The notes under the pieces are model-generated. The model did no database searches. It worked only from the letters and a program-made list of their open reading frames with translations, and was not told where the DNA came from. DNA of 64,000 nt, from positions 744,001 through 808,000 of the forward strand of contig JACKQL020000013.1 of the NCBI GenBank assembly GCA_018296165.2, in the 5' to 3' direction. This document shows positions 35,597 to 47,690 of the stretch, piece by piece (the stretch's first letter is position 1; each line of letters opens with the position of its first letter). Origin of the DNA: Termitomyces sp. T153 (taxonomy: Eukaryota > Basidiomycota > Agaricomycetes > Agaricales > Lyophyllaceae). The position numbers and the translations under genes were made by a program.

Positions 35597-36575
35597 ATGG
35601 CCACGCGTACGACTATCTTTCTGTTAGCAGCCGACGATCGTCGTCTAAAATTTTTATCTTATCTCTCAGGTCTTCAGTTTGAAAACCACAGCGACATCGG
35701 TGTCTTCGCAAAACTCACTAACAGCTACTGCCTGGCTGCAATACAAGGCAGCACCAACTTCTATTCTGCGTTTGAGAGCGAGCTCGGCGACGTCATTCCT
35801 ATAGTACACACGAGTATCGGAGGAACGCGTATTGTAGGTCGATTGACTGCAGGTGCATAGACTTCTTATATTTCATATCTCGAGTCAAGATATCTGAAGT
35901 TCTGAAAATGTGGCTTAGGAAATCGACACGGTCTTCTCGTCCCATCGACAACAACTGATCAGGAACTTCAACATCTACGAAATTCCCTACCCGACTCCGT
36001 TGCGATCCAACGGGTGGAAGAACGATTGTCGGCCCTTGGAAATGTTATCGCGTGTAACGATTATGTCGCCCTTGTGCATCCAGACGTTGATCGCGAAACG
36101 GAAGAGATTATCGCTGATGTTTTGAAGGTCGAGGTGTTCAGACAGACGATCGCCGATAATGTGCTTGTTGGAAGCTATTGTGCGATCACGAATCAAGGTG
36201 GTCTTGTCCATCCGAAGACAAGTATACAAGATCAGGATGAGCTGAGCAGTCTGCTCCAGGTTCCGCTGGTTGTGCGTATATTTCTATCATACTCTTCTTA
36301 TGCCGGCGATATCTGATTCTTGATCTAGGCCGGAACAGTGAATCGTGGTTCTGATGTGATTGGTGCTGGGCTAGTGGTAAATGATTGGTGTGCGTTTACT
36401 GGCCTCGAGACGACGGCGACAGAGATCAGTGTGATTGAGGCAACCTTCAGTGCGTTTTCCATCATTTACTGTTTCAAAATCTCATTCCTGATCCTTGTTT
36501 CCAGAACTGCAAGGACACGACTCATCAGCAGTCATCGGAGAGATGCGGGACTCGCTCGTTGACAACTGGGCATGA
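35597..36575 (+). CDS. TIF6: Eukaryotic translation initiation factor 6 (eIF6)
   Basis: eIF6 is needed for 60S ribosome biogenesis and keeps the 60S subunit from joining 40S too early. The first coding exon is only 10 nt (35597-35606); a 62-nt intron (35607-35668) joins it to give [19 protein letters not shown]. Then come [38 protein letters not shown] and [20 protein letters not shown]. Further blocks are [60 protein letters not shown] and [20 protein letters not shown]. The last exon gives [20 protein letters not shown] and the stop at 36575. The length of about 245 residues is exactly as expected. The pentein-fold blocks are all present. Confidence 0.97.
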
Positions 36576-36935
36576 TTATGGTGGATCTTCTTGTGTCTTT
36601 TTGTGCATTTGTACTTTTGCTGTTTGCTTTGGATGATGCTTATCACCCTCGTTTCTTCCCACTCCTGCCATGGGTCATAATGAAAATTGTTCATCAAGAA
36701 GTCATCAAAATTAATCTTGGTTATCCCGCTGACACAATCTTACTGGTTCTATCATCTTGGTGATGACAGGTAAAGGTAGAAGATGGTATGAGTATTTGGT
36801 ATGAATGTTTTGAATGTTGTTCTGCCTTTTGAAGACAAAACTTTCACTTTTTAGTAGTACAGTACAATATGTCATAATACATAGTTTCATAATGCATAAT
36901 TCTCATATTGTGTAGGACTTGGGGTGGAGCCATGA
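36576..36935. other. Boundary between eIF6 and the large transposon island
   Basis: The first ~200 bp is 3' sequence of eIF6. From about 36840 the sequence becomes AT-rich with ATGCATAAT-type words and passes into retroelement DNA. No gene is seen. Confidence 0.35.
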
Positions 36936-37286
36936 TGGGGCTCACTGTAAATGGCCTTTCGGTGCACAATGCATAATGCATGGCTCCGTGACCATATGCT
37001 GCTCACCTGGGAATCATTCCAGAAACTCAGGTGGCCACCCAACCAGGAGTACAAACCCAGGACCTAATGAGCTTCCTCGCTGGCCTCAAGACTTGGAGCC
37101 ATTACACAGGGACAACACTATATTTCCCCAAAAGGCACCAGATGAAGGGGTTCAACTATTTGTCACTCAATGGATTTTATGATGCATGTCAAGCTTATGG
37201 CTTGCCCTCCACCATCTGTGATCTAGATCAAGCGGCACAGATGGCAACAAGATGTTTTTCCTGCACTGCCTTTGGTATTGTGGAAC

Positions 37287-37684
37287 TGTCAGGGGATGTC
37301 CCACTTGTTTCCCCTTCTCCTCCTCCAGTTCTTGTCAGGTTTCCCTCATTATAGATTTCCTTCATTTTCCCTCCTTTTACTTATCCATTTTCCTAGTTTC
37401 AGCCCTCAGGCTGCACTGGTTCTCTGTCAATAATTCAGACAAATGTTGCCTCTTTGTTGATGCATGTGACTTGGTCATACAATCATGTGATCCACTGACC
37501 TGTCAATGCATGTGACTTAGTCATGTGACTTCCAGTAAATTTTCCAAACACTGGCATTGGGGATCCTCAGACTTGTTCTCTTTGTGTAGTTAAGCTTGTA
37601 GACACTGCACTATGTTAGATAAACTTTGGATCTCCCTTTGCCAGTTGTGTGATTGAGCCACAGCCTCCAGAGGTTGCCCTTACA
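37287..37684 (+). mobile_element. Solo LTR (gypsy family A) inserted in the RT/RNase H relic
   Basis: The 398 bp unit begins TGTCAGGGGATGTCCCAC and ends GGTTGCCCTTACA. It has exact 5 bp flanks GGAAC (37282-37286 and 37685-37689). The same LTR family ends the gypsy element at 41536-46755 (opposite strand). The host reading frame continues across the insertion. Confidence 0.88.
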
Positions 37685-38362
37685 GGAACCAATTGTAGTA
37701 GATGGTGTGACTAAGCAGGGTGGCCCTTTATTGCTCTTCAAGTCCACCATCACCACCAGCCTAGGCCACTGCTATCTTGATGACCTTGCAAGAGTAGACT
37801 CGGATTCTGTCATGCTGAGGAGCAACTCTAATAGCATTGGAGATCCACACTTTCCAGCTGACTTACTCTCCATGATGGTTGCTATGACAGAGGCTACTGA
37901 CAACAGCTACTTGATAGCCAGAACTCACAATGCCCTTCAGCAGTACACTCTGGAGATGAAGTGCTTTCAGCTCTGATATGGCTGGCTGACATCCTGGGCA
38001 AAGACTTCCACTCATATGTTCAACTGCCCAAAAACTCCTCCAAAGTCCCTCAAGTTTCTATCCATCTCAACTGAACCTGGCATGGATCCATGGGTGGTAG
38101 TCAAACATGATGCTTCTATGTTGGTGGATGAGTTTAGCTTTCTGCAGATGCAAGTTGACAATCCAAAAGCTAGGTACTCTGAACTTCACAACATCATTGA
38201 CTCATTTGTTTTTCTTAGCTTTGCTATATGCATGCCACTCACCCTCATCTACAAGATAGTGTCCCAAAACATTATCTCCAGATGCAGGGCTCTCCTGCTG
38301 CTCTAGCCAATAACTTATGCTGGCACAACTAGGCTAGATCAACACTTTGCACAGAGGATACA

Positions 38363-39513
38363 TGTCAGGTTCCGCTGACCAGGGGGGCTCAGCTACACTG
38401 GGCAAGTCCTTACTAGGTGGACATGATTCCCTGCACTGACAACCGGGCACTCAGGGGTATCCCAAACACTGGGGACTTGTGAGGATAGCCAGGGGAAATT
38501 GATCCGAGCAAGTCCAGGGAGGTCTGGAGGAGTAGAGGATGAGTTGCAGGGAGGGGGGACAGGCTTGGTGGGGTTCAGGCATAAGTCCATGTGTGAGTAT
38601 TGCAGGTGTGGAGGAGGCGGAGGCTATGCAGATGACAGGAGTGGAGCCAGAGTTCTGATGGGGGATCAACAGGGGTTGATGGGGTTCAGAGCTGAGTGTA
38701 TAGCAGGGTTCGGGGTTGGTAACGAGTGTTGGAGGTTTGTAATCGTAACTGCGGAGTTTGTGAGGATGTTATGGTCGAGAGGACTTGAATACAATAGACA
38801 GAATCAAACGGGACGAGATGGAGTCGAACAAAATGAGATGAAGACAAGATTAGAATGAGAATAGATTCAGGTGGGGACACCGAACGATAACAAAAGGATA
38901 ACGGAACAGAGACAAGATAAGACCAGGAGACTGAGAATAAGGAAAACAAGACATGGGACACAAAACACAAGAAGAAACAATCAGGAACACATCAGGAAAG
39001 ACCGGTACGTAAGGAAGTAGGTAATCTCAAGACTAGAGTACGAGGAACTACCCTATGTCTTATATACTGACTACTAAAGAGCTCTGGGGACATTGGCTGT
39101 GGTGGCAGGGTTTGGCAGAGCTTGACGGAGTCGACGGGTGTCAGTTACAACCAGAGGGCGGGCCGCATTGATATGTTAATGGGATCAATTGCAATGCGGT
39201 CCATTCCAGGGTTGTTGTGATACTCCAGGGTAAGTTGGGGAAGCCAGGGTATCAAGACGATGATGTGTAATGGGGTCAGGCACAGTGGAGAGTGGTCCCA
39301 GGGGCTCAGGAAGTCCAGGGGAAGCGCCAGCGGCTGCGGGGAAGATGTCGGAGTTGGCCAGGGGGCTGTTGGAGTTAGCTGAGAATGTGTTGGAGTTAGC
39401 CAGAGTTAGTATGGAGTGCTGGGGAAGTTTGACAAAGTGTTGGAGGGGGGGGGTTCCGGGGGAGCAGGGGTTTGTCAGGCGGTGTATGGGGCTTCAGGGA
39501 ACAGGTCGTGACA
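38363..39513 (+). mobile_element. Solo LTR, ~1.1 kb family, copy 1
   Basis: The 1151 bp unit begins TGTCAGGTTCCGCTGACC and ends AGGTCGTGACA. Flanks are ATACA (38358-38362) and GTACA (39514-39518), a 5 bp duplication with one change. It splits the RT/RNase H relic: codons for QRIH lie just before it and FLGFPY just after. It is nearly identical over its whole length to 49823-50927 and more distantly related to 48080-49118. A TATATACTGACTACT stretch near 39060 may be the LTR promoter. Open frames inside are not conserved between copies. Confidence 0.85.
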
Positions 39514-41535
39514 GTACACAAATTTCTTGGCTTTCCTTACTGCCCATCATCAGCAGTATTCTCCTGACTCCTGGACTTGGGTGGTCTGGAATTTCCCTCA
39601 ATTGCACATATCAATGCTGGCATAGCAATAGACAGGCTTGTCAGAGATTTAAATCATCACATTTCCCACCTATCATTGTATGGCCCACATTACTATGGCT
39701 AACTGGACTTGCCAGATCAACCACTGTTGTTACCCCTTGGATGGTCAAGGTCAAAGTCACTCCTTCTCACAATTTATGGGGTCAGTTCCATCAGCATGGA
39801 TCATAGCCCAGGATTACCTTGCTAAACTAGGTATATTCATTAGACAAACTGATCATAGCCATTTGCTCAGGGGAGAATGTTCAATTTTGCATGCACTTAA
39901 TCTTGTCAAACTCCAATTTCAGCCACCTGGCTCCCCAATTGAACATATCCTGAGATCTGTCAGATGATGAGGCTCCTATGGCTCAAGGATGTGGGATGCT
40001 GGACAGTCAATCAGAATGGTTGTTCCAAGTTCTCTGTCACTCCTATTCCTGCTGGAAGGTAGTTAGCAGCTCAGTGATGAAACTGGGAGTCTCTCCACAA
40101 CTTGCTTGCTAATGCTCACATAGATATGCTTTACAATAGCCAGCCTGACCTGTTAATGATCTGCTCCAAGAGGAGAATTCATGCTGAGACCACAATCTCT
40201 CTTTGCTGCTTCATGCACTCTGCCACCAACAGAGGAGACACTCAGTGCAGAACAGTGGGGGACTTATGGCTCAATGATTCCAGCATTGGCCAGTATCCTA
40301 GAACATAAGTCAGTCATAGTTGTGGTAATGGGTGCAACTTCTCTGGCACTCAGATTGTTGGGTTGCAACATATCAATTCTTTATTGTGAGCTCATGGGAT
40401 TGATTGCAGGCTTAATAATTTCAAATTCAAACAACTCCAATAAAGTCTTGCATGCCAATCACCTGAATTTGGTTAGACTCATTGAGGACAGTTACACCCA
40501 TGCTAACATTGATGTATGAATTTGGCACATGAATGGACAATCATATTATTGCTGGATGTTGGAACTCCTATGGATCAGAAATTTCAAGGTTCACTATACT
40601 AGAGGCCACTCTGACCTGTTGATGCTACCATCAATCCTCAATAACTTGGCTAATAGGATAGCAGTTAAAGTGCAGAAGGACACTAGCACACCTTTTGCCC
40701 CCATCCCCACCTTCTGCATGGACTCCTTCACACTCCACAGCCTGGAAGATGGCTGGATCAAATAAATCAAATATACACAACTTTATAGACTGTATTATGT
40801 CCTAGTCCACAGCATCGACACTTGAGTTCGGCCCTGGCCTACACCTCCACTACCTTGTTTATGACCTCAATTCTCCTCCTGAACACCCCTATATCTGTTT
40901 TCTCTCATGCTTCTCTGCTGTGGTTCAGTTGTATGCCCAATCTGGCCAACTTCCAACAGCATCTTGACTCCACTCCAAGGGAGCAGCCCCAACTGATTGA
41001 TGCTGCTTCAGTTGTATGCTTGATGTTGAAGATGAACACCATATCTTTGTGATGTGCCCATACTTCATGTCTCTCCATCTGGAAGCTTCATGTGAGGTTG
41101 AATGTTTCACATCCAAACACTGTAGAGAGTTCATCAAAAAGAGATTGCTATCTGAGGATATGGCAAGCCAGATCACTCACACAGCTAAGTCTCTCTTCAC
41201 TGATGATGCACTCATCTGTCTGCTGCATTACTCTGCCTTCTATCTAGGCCAGATCCCCAATGTCATCAAGATTCTTGGCGCTGACCCCAGTCTTGACAAG
41301 ACCCCCTCATTAGAAGTCAGATGCCTTGCTAAATCCTTTGCCATCAACTGGCACTTGTCATCTATATGCCTTGTAGGCCAAATTTGGGGCCAAGTACAAT
41401 GCCTGGCAGCTAGGCATGCTAGCCTATAACCTTCCTTGCTCCTCCTTCACATGTCACTTAATAGTTTTAATGCTCAGCTCAGTGTACTTTGCCCACAGTG
41501 GTGGCAAGCTTTCCCTAGAGGGGTTTTGATGCTAC

Positions 41536-41975
41536 TGTAAGGGCAAACTCTGGAGGCTATGGCTCAATCACACAGCTGGCAAAGGGAAATCCAAAGTCTA
41601 TTCAGTACTGTACAGTGTCTACTGAGATAACTATTCACCTGGCAAAGGAAAATCCAAAGAGAACAAGTTGGGGATTCTTTAGGCCAGGTGTGATGCTTCA
41701 GAGGCTTCAGAAGCATGGGAAACAACTGTACAGTATAACAGAGAAAAAAGACAAAAGTGATGTGTCAGCAATTGGTCAGCAGTTACATAAGCTGGTGGCA
41801 GTGTCAAAGAGGCCACACTTGTCTGAATTATTGATAGAGAACTGGTGCAGCCTGAGGGCTGAAACTAGGACCAATAGATAGGGAAAAGGAAGGAGAATGA
41901 AGGAAAACTATAGCAGGGGAAATCTGACAAGAACTGGAGAAGGATAAGGGGAAACAAGTGGGATGTCCCCTAATA
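41536..41975 (-). repeat. 3' LTR of the gypsy element
   Basis: This 440 bp LTR reads TGTAAGGGCAAACTCTGG at its plus-strand start. It ends GTCCCCTAATA, where related copies end GTCCCCTGACA, so the LTR tip has decayed by G-to-A and C-to-T changes. It matches the solo LTR at 37287-37684 in reverse. Confidence 0.8.
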
Positions 41976-42119
41976 TCACCCCCTCTCTAGGATGTGGTGC
42001 CTTGATGCACTGAGTAGAAGAAGTCACAAATTGCCTGATCAGCTGGTAAAATAGGGTAGATGCCTCAAATAGCTTTTGGAGCATTGGGATGCCTATAGTA
42101 GAAGTTCCAGACTAAGTCT

Positions 42120-45100
42120 AATGCATGAACATTAGCCTGTGGTTCCTAAGAAATGTCCTCAATGCCATATCCCTTCCATTTCACCTTGAACTGCAACTTC
42201 CCTCAGAATACCCTGCTGTCCAAGATTTCCTCTACCTCATACTCCTCCTCATCATTGATTAGGACTGGTGGTGGGGGTGGCTTAGGGCAAAGGCCTGGGA
42301 TTGAATCCTCTAGAGCTGGAAATAACTTGATCACATTAAAGACTGGGTGCAGTTGGCAGAAGCCTGCTGGGAGTTTAAGTCAGTATGCCAAAGGCCCTAC
42401 CTTCTTCTCCACTGTGAATGGGCCAAGATGACAATGTGACAGCTTCTGGAATGGCCTTGTTGTCTTAATGTCTGAGCTATCCAAGTACACATGGTCTCCA
42501 GGCTTGTAAACTAGGGCAGGTATTTGTCTGTGATCATAGTACCATGCCATGTCTTCCTTGGCCTTCACCAATGCAGCTTTTGCCTCCTTCTGTGCCCTTC
42601 TCATCTGATCCACAAACTCATTGACAGAGTCATTCTCTGAGGGGCATGCCTGAGGTTCAAATCTCATGTGAGGGTGCCTGCCAGTGTCCAGGAAGAACAG
42701 AGTCATCTGCATGAAAGAGTGAACATGGTTGTTGTATTAGAATTCTGCATCTGGCAGCAGCTCATCCTAGTCATTCTGCCTCTTATTACAAAACAGGTGG
42801 AGATACTGTTCCAGTTTCTAGTTAATACATTCTGTCTGCCCTAATGGTATGGAGCTTCATACCTAGCAGGCAATACAGTTCTTGAGTGAATTCTGCCACA
42901 AACTGGGGGCCCTGGTCTAAGACATATCCATCTGACAGACTGTGGAGTTTCCAGACATTCTTCCAGTACAGGCTGGCCACTCCCAAGGCAGAGCATGTAG
43001 TGTGGGTAGGTATGAAGTGAGCCTGTTTGCCATAGAGGTCCACCACTACTATCACAGCATTGTACCCATGAGCATCTGAGAGTTTCACAATGAAATCCAC
43101 TGATGCAACACTCCAGCAAGCAGCTGGAATAGGGAGTGGATGGAGCTGGCCCATGAGTGCTTGATGGCAAGGTTTGGTATAGAGACAGAGATCGCAGGTG
43201 CTAGTGTAGGTGCCTACATATTGGGAGATCTGTGGCCACCAATAGTTCTGGGATACCAGCTCCAGCATCTTCCACCTTCCAGGATGCACAGCCACCCAAG
43301 AGTCATGATGGTGTTCTACAATGTGCCAGCAAAGTTCTGTAATGTTAGGCACATAAATGCATCCTCTAAAGGTTAACAGCCCATCCTGAAGACTCCACTC
43401 ATCAGCATGCACTGACTTGACTCCACTTGCTTGTCAAGCTTATAGGGCCTGTGCAGCCTGGGCAACTGCATCCTCTTGTGCACTCTCCCAATTCCTTCTT
43501 TGGATGTCCCTAAGGATGTTTGCCTCATCTTCTTGAGCCACAATTCCTTCTAGCACATGAATGGCAAAGAGCTGTGGCTTGAGGAGGACAATGTTGTCAT
43601 TATCTCCTGCTCCTGTGCCATGGTCAGCCTGCCTGGATAGTGCATCTGGTTGGCCCATGCTCCATCCTAGTTTGTGGTGCAATGAGATATCAAAGTTGGC
43701 CAGATACAGAGACCACTGAGCTTGATGTCAATTGAGTTTCTTAGCAGAACAGAAGTACTCCAGGTTCTTGTGGTCTGTCCAGACTTCAAACTTATGCCAT
43801 ACACCCTCAAGAAAATGCTGCCATTCTTCAAAGGACCAAATAATTGCCAGCATTTCCTTGTCATGGATCTCATAGTTCCATTCCACTGCATTAGGGTTTT
43901 TAGAGCTACTGGATGCCATTTGCCATCCTCTTTTGACTGCTGGGAGAGGACTGCCTCTGTAGCAAAGTCTGAGCTATCTGCTTTCACATGGAATGGAAAG
44001 TCATTGTTGGGGAACAGGAGAACTGGCTTTGAGGTCACAGATTGCTTGAGGGCATCAAAGGCAGCTTGCTGTGGGGGCTCCCACTGCCATGCAGTATCCT
44101 TAACTGTGAAGTCAAAGAGGGGACATGCATGGTGGGAGAAATCCTGTATAAACCTCTAATAGAAATTGACAAACCTAAGAAAAGCCTGAACTTCCTTCTT
44201 GTTCCTTGGCTCAGGCCACTCTGCTACCCCTGCCACTTTAATGGGGTCCATCTTAGCCATTCCATGCAAAATGATCAAACCCAGGTACTCCACTTTAGTC
44301 TGTTCAAATTCACACTTCTCAGGCTTTAAATAGAGCTGGTGTTGGTGGAGGCGTTCCAAGACAATGTGTGTGACCTGGCAATGCTCCTCCAGAGTTTTTG
44401 TGTAGATGAGGATATTGTCAAGATACATGCAGACAACACCTTCCACAATTAGATCATGGAAAATGTCATTCATCATAGTCTGGAAGGTGGCTAGGCTATT
44501 GGTGAGACCAAAGAACATTACCAGAGGTTCAAAGAGTCTGCAATTAGTTCTGAATGCTGCCTTCCACTCATACCCTTCTTTGATGCATACATTATTGTAG
44601 TCCCAGTGGATGTCCAACTTTGTGAAGTAGCATGCACCTCAAAGGTTGTTGACAAGTTCTGAGATGAGTGGCAAAGAATAGCAGTTCTTCACTATCATTG
44701 CATTCATGACATAATAATCCTGAACCAAATGAAGAGACCCATCCTTCTTCTTAATAAAGAAGACTAGGGAAGCCATTGGAGACTTGGAGGATCATATCTG
44801 TTCTAAGCTAAGATTCCTCTGCAGGAAAGTGTCCAGCTTGTCCTGTTCACAGAGCACAAGTGGATAGACCTTGCAGCTGGAGGGCTCTGCATCTGGTATC
44901 AGCTCAATTGCATGATCCCACTGCTTATGTTCCAGAAGTGAATCAAAGGAGGCCTTGGAGAATACATCCTCAAAGTCATGGAGGAGATTGGGAACAGTGC
45001 TATGGAAAGGCTTGGGCTGTGAGTTTGCCACAAATGCCTCAGCTAGATGCTGAGAAGTAGTCTGACTGGCTTGAATTTCTGCCACTGTAGGAGAGGGGCA

Positions 45101-45530
45101 GAAGGTTGTAGCATAGATCTGATCACCCACCTCTATAGTCTCATCTGGGGACTCTGCATCTGGAGTATGGGTCTATTCTCCTTCACATTCCTCCTCCTTT
45201 GGAGATTCACACCCAACACCTTGGACATCCTGGTAGAGGGCCTCTCTATGAGGGAATGCTAGAGGGGGGGGACTTAGGAGATTGATATCAGCATAAGGAA
45301 GTTGCCTAGCATGACAAGCATGTACAGCAGCATGCTCATGAACTTTGGCTCTCTGTGCCTTATGGGCTTCTTTTGCACAGGTAATGCAATAATGTGGGCA
45401 GTGACTCATCTTCACCTCACCTTTAGTCCAGTCAATCTCTGAGTTGTGTTCACATAGCCAGGTGAATCCCAGGATCATGTCTTGCTTTCCCAAACTAGTG
45501 ACAGCAAAAGCAGCTTGCTCTAAGTGGTCT
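42120..45530 (-). pseudogene. Gypsy pol relic: protease, RT, RNase H, integrase, chromodomain
   Basis: Read on the minus strand, the domains are in Ty3/gypsy order. First is a protease-region block, GKQDMILGFTWLCEHNSEID (about 45430-45490). RT follows with FFGLTNSLATFQTMMN and VCMYLDNILIYT, where the catalytic YLDD has become YLDN (about 44410-44510). RNase H has FPFHVKADSSDFATEAVLSQ and ILAIIWSFEEWQHFL-type blocks (43700-44040). Integrase has the HHCC-like HIVEHHHDSWVAVHPG...TCDLCLYTK and the core DFIVKLSDAHGYNAVIVVVD (42820-43410). A PGDHVYLDSSDIKT/HLGPFTVEKKVGPLAY linker follows (42380-42500). A chromodomain-type region lies at about 42120-42250. Frames are broken by many stops. No gag is present between the LTR at 45574 and the protease. 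It is dead. Confidence 0.85.
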
Positions 45531-45573
45531 TAGTAGCAGAGGACCAGGTCCACCATGGAGTGAATAAAGCCAG

Positions 45574-46598
45574 TGTAAGGGCAACCTCTGGGGCAGCAGA
45601 TTAGAGTCATGCAGCTAGCAGAGGGGAATTCAAAGTATATTAGCAGAGTAGATGATGATACAAATCAGTAACTAATCACCTAACAGAGGAGAATCCAAAG
45701 AGAACAAGTCTAAGGATCCCCACTGCTCAGCATGGCACATTAGTGGGTGGCAGAGGCATGGGAACTACTGTACAGGTGACCAGAGTTACTCCTAACCCTA
45801 GGGCAATGGTTGCTGAGGTAATACAGAGATCTCTGGGATTCTGGAAAGAGCCCTAAAGACATTGAACAAGCTGCAAAAATGCTGGAACCAGTCACAGAGG
45901 TTGGAAATGGAAGTCCCCTGACATCACTCCCCCTTTAATGTGTGGCATCTCAACATGCAGGGTAGAAGAAGTCCCTGATTGCTTGGTCCACTGGCAAGAT
46001 AGGGTAGATTCCTCATATAGCATGCAGCACATCTGGATGTCTCTGGTGGAACTTCTTAACAAGTCCGGAGGTGTGTACATTCTCCCATGGCTCCCAGGAA
46101 ATATCCTCAATTCCATAGCCTTTCCACTTCACCTTGTACTATAGTCATCTCCAGAATAAACGGCTGTTCAGGATTTCTTCCACTTTGTACTCTTCATTGT
46201 CATTGACCACTACTAGGGGTGGTGGAGGTGGCAGACATTGCCCTGGGATAGGATCTTTAGGGGCCAGAGTAAGTTTGACCACATTGAACACTGGATGAAG
46301 CTGGCACATCCCTGCAAGGAGTTGGAGTTGATAGGCCAAGGGTCCTACTTGTTATTCCACTGTGAATGGCCCTAACTGGTGGTGTGACAGCTTCTTTGAG
46401 GGATGGGTGGTTGTAATGTTGGAGGCATCCAGGTAGACTCAATCCCCAGGCTGATATCTGCACTCTGGGGTCCTTCCATAGTCATAGTATTGTGCCATGT
46501 CATCTTTTGCCTTTGCCAGTGCAGCCCAGGCCTCTTCTTGTGACCTCTTCATCTGATCCACAAATTTGTTGACTGCCTCATTTTCTAAGGGTCGGGCC
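45574..46598 (-). mobile_element. Second, partial gypsy copy nested inside the first
   Basis: An LTR (45574-45923, 350 bp, plus-strand ends TGTAAGGGCAACCTCTGG and GTCCCCTGACA) is joined to internal sequence for a chromodomain (GIEDISWEPWENVH-like, about 46080-46130). Next come the PPPPPLVVVNDNEEYKVEEI linker, LTLAPKDPIPGQ, and the integrase tail VNKFVDQMKRSQEEAWAAL and KDDMAQYYDYGRTPE (46450-46590). This repeats the 3' end of the outer element and is more diverged than its LTR. At about 46598 it meets the truncated outer 5' LTR. Confidence 0.75.
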
Positions 46599-46760
46599 CT
46601 GTCTGAATCATTGACAGAGAACTGGTGCTGCCTGAGGGCTGAAACTAGGACCAATAGATAGAGAAAAAGAAGGAAAATGAAGGAAAACTATAGTGGGGGA
46701 AATCTGACAAGAACTGGAAAAGGATAAGGGGAAACAAGTGGGATATCCCCTGACAGCTAC

Positions 46761-47087
46761 TCCACTTGTCCATTTTAGATTACCTCTTTCATTTACTCTA
46801 GGTCTATTGTGGCATGCCCTCACAGGTGTGACTATAGCTGTTATCTATACAGTGTAGGTAGATGTCAAATAAAGTAATAAAGTAACATTGTATGAAAGAA
46901 GGGCAGTGTGCCCAGTTTGCAATGCAACCAAAGATGTGGAATAAATATTGACAGAATATGGAGCCTTGAGGCAGGAGCAAGTGTGAGACTTTGTAGGTCC
47001 TCTATGTGAAAGGAGAGGACTGCTATGGAAGAGACTACTATATGGTCTCATGCTGGGAAGCTAGCAGGAAATGCTCATTGTCAGAAG
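46761..47087 (+). other. Tail of the RT/RNase H relic and unassigned sequence
   Basis: After the GCTAC duplication the sequence resumes what preceded 41531. It probably holds the 3' end of the RT/RNase H relic and short unassigned decayed DNA. All frames are closed. Confidence 0.35.
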
Positions 47088-47690
47088 TGTTGAAGTAGCT
47101 GGGATGTCTGCATGTGACACCCAGGTCTGACAACTCATTAGTGGATGACAAGGGTCATCACCAGTGCAACCCCAAGTTTGATGGTTGTAATCACTATAGC
47201 AGAAAAGGTCATTGCACCTATGCTTGTATCTATGACATGCTTCATAGTATCAAGGACCATGTTATAAAGAACCCCTACTCTGGCTCATCCTCCCCTTCAC
47301 CCTCCCACTCTCCACCTCACCATGCTCATATTGCTGATGCTAACATTGATCCTGTTCTGGTTTGCACTGGCTCTGCCTATGCTAATCTATTTGAACCTGA
47401 CCCCAATTATGTTGACCTGATTTCCAATAATAAATAGTATGCAGTACTCTGCTCAGGAACAGGCCCCTCATGTACTTTGATGGATAATTTGGATTTAGTG
47501 GGAGTCTTGTTGTTTGGTAGAAGTATTTCTTATATCACATTGGACAGGTGGGAGTGTTGAAGTAGCCAAGATGTCTGCATGCCTTTAGATACTAACACAT
47601 ACATACATTGTAGTTTAGTTCTGTGACATTTCATAAATTTCATACACTATCACAATACTACTGCTTGTATCACCTTGTGTTTGGCATATT
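47088..47690 (+). mobile_element. Copia-like retroelement relic
   Basis: TGTTGAAGTAGC[TC]NNGATGTCTGCATG occurs at 47088 and again at 47555. The second copy is preceded by a polypurine tract, GGACAGGTGGGAG, as before a Copia 3' LTR. Between them, 47114-47437 is a 107-codon frame with CNHYSRKGHCTYACIYDM, which may be a decayed gag zinc knuckle. The element is heavily deleted: the 5' LTR is cut to ~25 bp of matching sequence. The outer end of the 3' LTR could not be found. Confidence 0.45.

Larger units (their letters stand above)
36936..41430 (+). pseudogene. Non-LTR-type RT/RNase H retroelement relic, broken by two solo LTRs
   Basis: Plus-strand pieces can be read through as one decayed polyprotein. 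An RT-region block ETQVATQPGVQTQDLMSFLA and FNYLSLNGFYDACQAYGLPS come first (37010-37260). After a solo LTR come VTKQGGPLLLFKSTITTSLG, YLDDLARVDSDSVMLRSNS and ESFVF/IVSQNIISRCRALL-like blocks (37690-38340). After a second solo LTR come FLGFPYCPSS, GLEFPSIAHINAGIAIDRLV and an RNase H part (SIGQYPRT/ASILEHKSVIVVVMG, NHLNLVRLIEDSYTHANIDV, FKVHYTRGHSDLLMLP). Last are a zinc-knuckle-like DEHHIFVMCPYF block (41020-41060) and LVGQIWGQVQCLAARHA. The family call comes from this order of blocks. Stops and shifts are frequent and CpG is nearly absent. It is dead. Confidence 0.75.
41536..46755 (-). mobile_element. Ty3/gypsy retrotransposon, rearranged, with matching target duplication
   Basis: The outer ends are LTR ends of one family (minus-strand TGTCAGGGGATATCCC at 46755; CCTTACA at 41536). 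They are flanked by exact GCTAC duplications at 41531-41535 and 46756-46760, so this is one integration event. The 3' LTR is 41536-41975. The 5' LTR is cut to about 157 bp (46599-46755). Inside, 41976-45573 is pol without gag. At 45574-46598 lies a second, partial gypsy copy (3' LTR plus integrase/chromodomain end) in the same orientation. The arrangement suggests a nested insertion followed by deletion. No intact ORF remains. Confidence 0.75.

Noticed and set aside
18289..36575. A metabolic or silencing gene cluster
   Set aside because: The genes in this stretch belong to unrelated housekeeping processes, on both strands, with no shared pathway.
38499..38858. A 119-codon frame, also present as 49917-50270
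   Set aside because: It lies inside the ~1.1 kb solo LTRs, is not kept intact between copies and has low-complexity Gly/Arg composition.
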